Origin: Breviolum minutum Mf 1.05b.01
Lineage: Eukaryota; Sar; Dinophyceae; Suessiales; Symbiodiniaceae
Assembly (NCBI GenBank): GCA_000507305.1
Contig: DF240095.1
Span: forward strand, 162,753-226,752
Reading direction: 5' to 3'
Length of the DNA stretch: 64,000 bases
Part shown: positions 59,770 through 64,000 of the stretch, piece after piece
How the letters are laid out: each line of letters starts with the position of its first letter
How positions within the stretch are numbered: position 1 is the stretch's first letter
The notes under the pieces: generated by a model
The model's database searches: none
Told to the model about the DNA's origin: nothing
What the model saw: the letters and a program-made list of their open reading frames with translations, nothing else
Made by a program: the position numbers and the translations under genes

Positions 59770-59878
59770 CACAATAGTAACCCCTATAAATGGCCTTACA
59801 ATGAATGGGCACCTGGGTTTTTTTCACCCTACTTATAGGAGCTTTAAGTCCACTTATTTTTGCCCACCTTGTATCTAG
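59770..59878. mobile_element. Partial family I element
   Basis: AGTAACCCCTATAAATGGCC, TTTTTTTCACCCTACTTATAGG and TGCCCACCTTGTATCTAG. Confidence 0.5.
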
Positions 59879-59934
59879 ACAGTCTCATTGAAATCCTGAT
59901 CGCTTTCAAAACAAGATGTATTTCCCCAAGATGG

Positions 59935-60065
59935 CAAAATCTCATTCCCTGGGGAATCCACTCCCTAGAATAGGATTGAGGGTTCCAATCCCATCCTCAG
60001 AGTAGGATTTGAGGTGTAATCCCTTCCTTAGGACAATGCTTGAGGTGCAATCCCTTCTTAGGGTA
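59935..60065. mobile_element. Degenerate family P element
   Basis: TAGAATAGGATTGAGGGTTCC, AGTAGGATTTGAGGTGTAATCCC and a duplicated TTGAGGTGCAATCCC. Confidence 0.5.
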
Positions 60066-60149
60066 CTCATAAAATTAAAAAACATGTCGTATCTACTGTA
60101 CTACTTTTCTTTACTGTTCCCTCCAAAATAAAACCCCCAAAGCACACAA

Positions 60150-60269
60150 CTTGGATTTGCTTGTTGGATGCTTGGAAAAAAAAAAACAAACATATTCTCC
60201 CAAATGGTGGTTGCTTATGACAATGAATCCCATGGTAGAAAATAGTATATCACATTTAACAAATCCAAG
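60150..60269. mobile_element. Family H foldback element
   Basis: CTTGGATTTGCTTGTTGGATG opposes TTTAACAAATCCAAG; CATATTCTCCCAAATGGTGG in the centre. Confidence 0.82.
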
Positions 60270-60284
60270 CTTAGGTGCGTTTTA

Positions 60285-60600
60285 TTCAATATCCCCATAA
60301 TTACTAACATTCTAATAGATACCCCACAGTCGAAACGTCTCAACTGCACAAAATTATTTAAAAATCTCCCAAAAAACAATTCCAAGTTCAACCATTGTGG
60401 GCAATTCATTATAAATCGCCATTTTGGGGTCCGGATTCCCTCACTTTTCAACACCTTTTTGGGTGACCTCGGCGGGTTGGTCGCCATATCAAGGCTGTTT
60501 GGTCGACCCAACTTCCATCCTGCACGCCTCACCGACAGAACTCACAGCTTCCGGCAACAAACGCAGCTCTGGCCTTAGAAAACGGCAGGGAGGGGTGTTG
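60285..60600. other. Coding-like island, strand ambiguous
   Basis: Minus: GWKLGRPNSLDMATNPPRSP, KKVLKSEGIRTPKWRFIMNC after a GCGTGCAG acceptor. Plus: DPTSILHASPTELTASGNKR, SSGLRKRQGGVLAQK. Neither can be preferred. Confidence 0.25.
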
Positions 60601-60620
60601 GCCCAAAAAATCGGGGGGTT

Positions 60621-60705
60621 CTTGGAGGATCACCCCAGGACGGACGGATACGTGGTTTATAACCATGGTTAGTATATAAGTCCCCTAAGTAGGGTTTGTC
60701 CAGTT
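60621..60705. mobile_element. Half of a family A element
   Basis: CTTGGAGGATCACCCCAGGACG to AAGTCCCCTAAGTAGGG; right arm missing. A complete A copy follows 10 nt later. Confidence 0.65.
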
Positions 60706-60715
60706 TTAGGGATTG

Positions 60716-60892
60716 TACTTGGAGGATCATCCCAGTTAGTAAGTGGTTAATACATTAACCATTGTTAGTAAATAGATCCCTTAAGAATCGGATTGGCCCC
60801 TTCCAAATGGCCGATATACATGTCTCTTCTAAATGGGGGTTCTAAATGGGGGTTGATCCTAACCACTTACTAAGTGGGATGATCCTCCAAGT
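60716..60892. mobile_element. Family A foldback element
   Basis: TACTTGGAGGATCATCCCAG opposes AAGTGGGATGATCCTCCAAG. TCTAAATGGGGGTT is tandemly duplicated inside. Confidence 0.85.
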
Positions 60893-61013
60893 TGGCAAAG
60901 GGATCAAGGGTTAAAAGATTCAAAAAAAAATACCTCCGCCATGGTGAAAACAAATCCAGGTTCAACCACCTGTTGTCGATGAACACCTACCAAAAAAAAA
61001 GATTTATTTCTTC

Positions 61014-61132
61014 ATATGGGTGTTTCCAAAAATAGGGGTACCCGCCAAATCATCCATTTCAATAAGGTTTTCCAGCTTTTCCATTATAAACCATCCATTT
61101 TGGGGCACCTCTATTTTTGGGGACACCCATAT
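61014..61132. mobile_element. Family G foldback element
   Basis: ATATGGGTGTTTCCAAAAAT opposes ATTTTTGGGGACACCCATAT. Confidence 0.85.
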
Positions 61133-61384
61133 CAATGGGTGTACGATTTCTTCTAGTAACAGTATAAGTAGATGTCAAGGGACCCTTGAAGGTGTTTTTC
61201 GCCACACCAAACTCACACCAAACCTCCTCACAAGGTATCACTGGAAGATACCTAGTATCAAACAACTAAAGTCTAAGATATTTCTTCCCCAAACTAGTGA
61301 CTTATCACGGTAGAACGTTTAAAGTTTAAAGTACTTGAACAAACCAAAAATGTATTCTTAAATAGTTATTGATATCTCTGGAAA

Positions 61385-61472
61385 AAAATCGTATCCTACA
61401 ATAGGATTGAGGGTTCCAATCGTATCCTTAGAATTGGACTTTCTTAGGGCATACCTGGATTCTTAGGGGTGT
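61385..61472. mobile_element. Partial family P element
   Basis: ACAATAGGATTGAGGGTTCC and CATACCTGGATTCTTAGGGG. Confidence 0.6.
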
Positions 61473-61578
61473 TTTAAAATGTCCCAAATTCTGACAAATC
61501 CTATGAGAGAAAGGATCAAAGATCACCAGCTGCTGTTGTCTAGATTTCACCAAGCCATGGAAAACAACCGGTTTCGTT

Positions 61579-61893
61579 TCATTTGTTGTGTCGTCGAGTG
61601 TGTTGAACTGCGTCAGCGCTCATTTTCACGTAGTTTCGAGGGGTGACCTTTGTATTGCTGTGATGTCCGGCTACCCGGCAGTAAAAGGGCGGGGCGCCAC
61701 TAATATGGTACATCTCGTTCATCTCGAATGGCTGCCGGACGAATGCCACCACTAGGTTTCCATCCCTCCTAGCATCTTCAAACAAAAAGGATGCCCGTGT
61801 GGCAACCTCTATACACCGTGCTGGCATCCATAGTTGGCGCACACTCTGTAGCATGTCCCCAGCATAGTTGGGTGGAAGGTTCAAGGTCGTTGA
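61579..61893 (-). CDS. Terminal exon candidate, about 104 residues, unknown protein
   Basis: Minus strand, from a CCTAGCAG acceptor in phase 0 to TGA at 61579-61581. Segments: LPPNYAGDMLQSVRQLWMPA, CIEVATRASFLFEDARRDGN, LVVAFVRQPFEMNEMYHISG, APPFYCRVAGHHSNTKVTPR and a basic end (HTRRHNK). No stop, no repeat and balanced composition over 315 nt make this one of the best exons in the window. It may be the end of a larger protein; upstream exons were not found, and the plus-strand ORF at 62050 intervenes. Family unknown. Confidence 0.52.
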   Translation of the reverse strand, partial: STTLNLPPNYAGDMLQSVRQLWMPARCIEVATRASFLFEDARRDGNLVVAFVRQPFEMNEMYHISGAPPFYCRVAGHHSNTKVTPRNYVKMSADAVQHTRRHNK

Positions 61894-62049
61894 CTGCTAG
61901 GGAATTTTCCTACACACTAGCTGGTGCAACTTCATTTCCATTGACACTATGTAGTAGATGAATGTTTTTCAAAACACAATGAGCATACAAGCTCATGTCA
62001 TAAGATAATGTTGTAATTATGTAAAATAAAATAAAATAAATATAATAAC

Positions 62050-62759
62050 ATGAAAAGTGGCAAGATATGCAAAATGGTGAAATTTCTCAAGACTATCATC
62101 TTGGAACCACCGATCGGACTTTTTCAAGTAGCAAAGGTGGAAGGTGAAATAGTGTCAGTGTCATCTGCTGACTTGGCGATATCTTTTACCGAAACAGAAA
62201 ACACCCAGAAAAAAACAATGTGCCATGATTTCTGGCAAACATTTCCCTACAAAACTAGTTGGTGGCTTCAACCCATTTAAAAAAATATGCTCCTCAAAAT
62301 GAGTTCATCTTCCTCAATTTTCAGAGTGAAAAAAAAACACACACTCCCTGAAACCAACATAGCACCTGAAAAAAAACTTATCCCAAAAGGAAACTATAGT
62401 ATGCCAACCATCCATTTTCAAGGGCTATGTTCGTTTTAGGGAAGGTATTTGAAATTGCCACCTAGAAAAACATCCCAAATCTGCCAAAATGAAACTCCAC
62501 AGGCCATTTTTTAGGAGGCCATACCACGGCCGACGTCCCGAAGGTTCTGGGAAGGGCTCCTCGCTGGCGACGAAAGTGTGTGAAGGGTTGGTGGTTCAAC
62601 ATCTTGGGAACTCTATAAACGCTAGAAATCCAGTCATACCTCCTGAGGTTTGGTGGTGTTTGGATGCTATGTTTTTAGGGTCCAGTCATACCAAACCTCG
62701 GGAGGTGGCCCTGATGTCTAGGGCTAAAAAACCGGATTTTATTGGGAATATGCCCTTGA
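62050..62759 (+). CDS. Spliced ORF carrying an M introner (with nested C)
   Basis: Exon 1, 62050-62257, begins ATG: MKSGKICKMVKFLKTIILEP, FQVAKVEGEIVSVSSADLAI, MCHDFWQTFPYKT. Removing 62258-62465 (GT...AG, an M element) joins in phase to KHPKSAKMKLHRPFFRRPYH, GRRPEGSGKGSSLATKVCEG, LVVQHLGNSIN. The frame then reaches an E element at 62625. If that is removed as GA...AG (62625-62721) the frame ends RLKNRILLGICP and TGA at 62757-62759, about 136 residues in all. Both other frames after the M element meet stops early. The product is basic, without a recognised domain. An AT-rich leader precedes the ATG. Confidence 0.5.
62258..62465 (+). mobile_element. Family M element as GT-AG intron
   Basis: GTTGGTGGCTTCAACCC at the left and TTTGAAATTGCCACCTAG at the right, with AAAATATGCTCCTCAAAATG and TTTTCAGAGTGAAA inside. 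The right arm is displaced by the nested C copy. Confidence 0.78.
62341..62447. mobile_element. Family C element nested in M
   Basis: ACACTCCCTGAAACCAACATAGC opposes GCTATGTTCGTTTTAGGGAAGG; TAGCACCTGAAAA faces TTTTCAAGGGC. Confidence 0.78.
62621..62724. mobile_element. Family E element, possible GA-AG intron
   Basis: CTAGAAATCCAGTCATACCTCC to CCAGTCATACC, GGAGG and GATGTCTAGGG. The left end has GA where other E copies have GT. Confidence 0.6.
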
Positions 62760-62830
62760 CATCCAGTCATACCTTCTGAGGAGGTCAGGTCTTCGAACCC
62801 CCCAAACTCACACCTCCTGAAACACGAACC
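62755..62830. mobile_element. Further E arm fragment
   Basis: GACATCCAGTCATACCTTCTGAGGAGG and ACACCTCCTGA. Confidence 0.45.
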
Positions 62831-62889
62831 TTCGTCTTTTCGGAAGTTTTCCAACTAAACTTCCTTTGATAATATGGGTAGGTGTGGCC

Positions 62890-63456
62890 CCCGTTAAGAT
62901 ACACCAGCCCAGCCATGGACTCAGGTGCATGTCGTCGTTGTAACACATTTTGGCGAGACAGCAAAATTTTCCGCTTGCCCCCGTATTTTCCCAGAAATGT
63001 CTGGGAGGGCTGATTCATCTCCTAAAATGTACCCCACAGGACCCACCATCACGAAGTGTTTTGAAATCATAATACCTGCAGAGGAGTCTGCAACGACTCA
63101 CCGAGGAGGTCCGCCTACCATCTGGGTCCCGCCTTCAAGGCTGAGGTAAAGCATTGACGCACTCCCTGGCTACTTGGCTCATTCCACCCCCGGATTCGTT
63201 GACAGTCTCCGTTCGCACCACTGCTAACACGAAGCATGAAGATTCATTGGATAGGCGAAGTGGTCCCAGCTCTTGCAGGGACCAGTACAGAACGTTCGTG
63301 TGTTTCAGTTGATTTCCAGGGCTCACTTCGTCCGAATAGATGGCGATTGTGTAAGGTCTTTCCGCACTGGAAAGCCTTTCCTCCAGCACTTTTCAAAGAC
63401 ACTGTCTCCAAATTTCTCACAGGATGATGCAGCATGCTGCAACATCGCAGCAGGAG
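62890..63456 (-). pseudogene. Decayed copy of a dinoflagellate-expanded protein family
   Basis: Minus strand. After an acceptor (GACTGCCTACTTAG) the frame gives AAMLQHAASSCEKFGDSVFE. Near 63386-63396 it moves one base and continues VLEERLSSAERPYTIAIYSD, EVSPGNQLKHTNVLYWSLQE, LGPLRLSNESSCF, SGGGMSQ, then a GTAGCC donor (63162). A second block, after CTCTGCAG at 63084, reads FVMVGPVGYILGDESALPDI; another shift leads to RQNVLQRRHAPESMAGL. From memory, the order EERPSSPERP, Y-DE-PGN, YWS-LELG, GGMSQ, a D/E-A-L block and C--CQNV--R is that of a large uncharacterised family common in Symbiodiniaceae proteomes. The Cys ligands expected around the last block are missing. Its role is unknown; at least two frame breaks make it a pseudogene unless they are sequence errors. 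Confidence 0.55.
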
Positions 63457-63655
63457 CTAAGTAGGCAGTCATATATGAAGCAAGATAAACTTGGATTTCT
63501 TTTGTTGGCTGCATTTTTGCCGGATTCTATCATAGATAATCACAATGAACAACCACCATGTGGGAGACATGTTTAAGCAAATCCACGCAAAGGCCTGTCA
63601 TATGCTTTCTACTTAAACAACTGTTGATGTTTGGGCCACTATAATAAGTTGTATA

Positions 63656-63749
63656 TACCCTCCGGGGAACTAACATATCCCACATTTGGAAAAGGAACAT
63701 CATCTTCAAAAATGACTTTTCAGGAGATATAATAGTTTTGGGGAGGGTA
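63656..63749. mobile_element. Family B foldback element
   Basis: TACCCTCCGGGGAACTAACA opposes ATAATAGTTTTGGGGAGGGTA. Confidence 0.82.
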
Positions 63750-64000
63750 TATAACTATGTAACAGACATCCGCTAGCGTCACTGATTGCTTAGGGTTTTA
63801 TTGATGTTGGTAGTTGACTATTTTAGGAATTCCCTATGAAAGGGATTCCTCGTAGGATTGGAACCTTGATGCCCCTCAAATATCCATATGTTCAATGTTC
63901 AATTTCCAAATCCGGGATGTTGGTTGATACAGCAAAATACACCCACCGAATTGCCGTATTTTGAATGTTCAATCTGCAATGTATGTTGTGGTATCCATGT
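63750..64000. other. Unassigned end of window
   Basis: TTGAATGTTCAATCTGC and ATGTTCAATGTTCAATTTCC are weakly repeated; nothing else recognised. Confidence 0.4.

Noticed and set aside
1..64000. CRISPR array, operon structure or prokaryotic rRNA
   Set aside because: Repeats are dispersed foldbacks without regular spacers; there are no tandem intact genes and no rRNA-like sequence.
1..64000. Dinoflagellate spliced-leader sequence as lineage proof
   Set aside because: I looked for the conserved TTTTGGCTCAAG-type core on both strands and did not see a copy, so lineage rests on other clues.

Overview
The window looks like nuclear DNA of a eukaryote with a very repeat-rich genome, most probably a dinoflagellate. 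There are no operons, ribosome-binding sites or long intact ORFs. Coding signal comes as short islands (about 30-400 nt) with splice-site-like edges, set in a sea of short foldback elements. One island pair (62.9-63.5 kb, minus) reads like a protein family I remember as expanded in Symbiodiniaceae and other dinoflagellates. The species is not determinable here, and every protein assignment is from memory.

About half of the window can be assigned to more than 20 families of short inverted-repeat elements, 90-200 bp and non-autonomous (MITE-like). Letters used below give the termini: A TACTTGGAGGATCATCCCAG; B TACCCTCCAGGGAACTAAC; C TACACTCCCTGAAACTAAC; D TACACTCCGGTAAACTAAC; E CTAGTCTTCCAGTCATACC; F CCCAAACACTCAATGTATGG; G ATATGGGTGTTTCCAAAA; H CTTGGATTTGCTTG; I AAGGTGGGCCCC; J CACC plus GAAAGTAGATGGCGCAAC; K CCTGGTGATTCAAAGTGACC; L GTGAGCCACGAAAAAA; M CTAGTTGGTGGTTTC; N TACTTGGATGTCC; O GGCCTTA with GGCCGGCTATTTC; P CCCTAAGAATCC; Q CCCTGGAAGTC; R CCTAAAATG; S TACACCCTGGAAGATG; U AACATACCCCTGGA; V CATGAGCCCCCAAAACC; W, Y and Z are single foldbacks. 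Several families insert at TA and have Stowaway-like ends (IS630/Tc1/mariner type). At least seven nested insertions give a relative age order. No transposase gene is visible, so the elements must have been mobilised in trans.

The main result is that some of these elements appear to act as complete introns. Removing family M copies as GT...AG introns joins flanking reading frames in phase at 62258-62465 (plus strand) and twice in a row at 57462-57557 and 57321-57435 (minus strand). An L copy at 16468-16637 does the same in a short ORF that begins with ATG. This is the behaviour of introners (DNA-transposon-derived introns).

Layout. 1-9 kb: AGTC microsatellite, then A/O/F/B/H/L/N elements with weak coding islands. 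9-13.8 kb: four minus-strand exon candidates. 16-19.2 kb: L-intron ORF, H/K/S elements and a Met-less minus-strand exon. 20.5-25.7 kb: minus-strand coding islands, two with frameshifts, including a Cys/His-rich protein. 27-36.3 kb: further small exons, mostly minus strand, among dense elements. 37-44.5 kb: nearly all elements. 44.7-45.6 and 50.3 kb: large compound trinucleotide arrays next to coding-like DNA. 51-57.8 kb: minus-strand exons, one with a transmembrane helix, and the two-introner gene. 57.8-64 kb: A/D/G/P/H elements, a minus-strand terminal exon, a plus-strand introner-bearing gene and the decayed dinoflagellate-family gene. About two thirds of the better coding islands lie on the minus strand, and at least six contain exactly one single-base frameshift, from pseudogene decay or uncorrected long-read errors.
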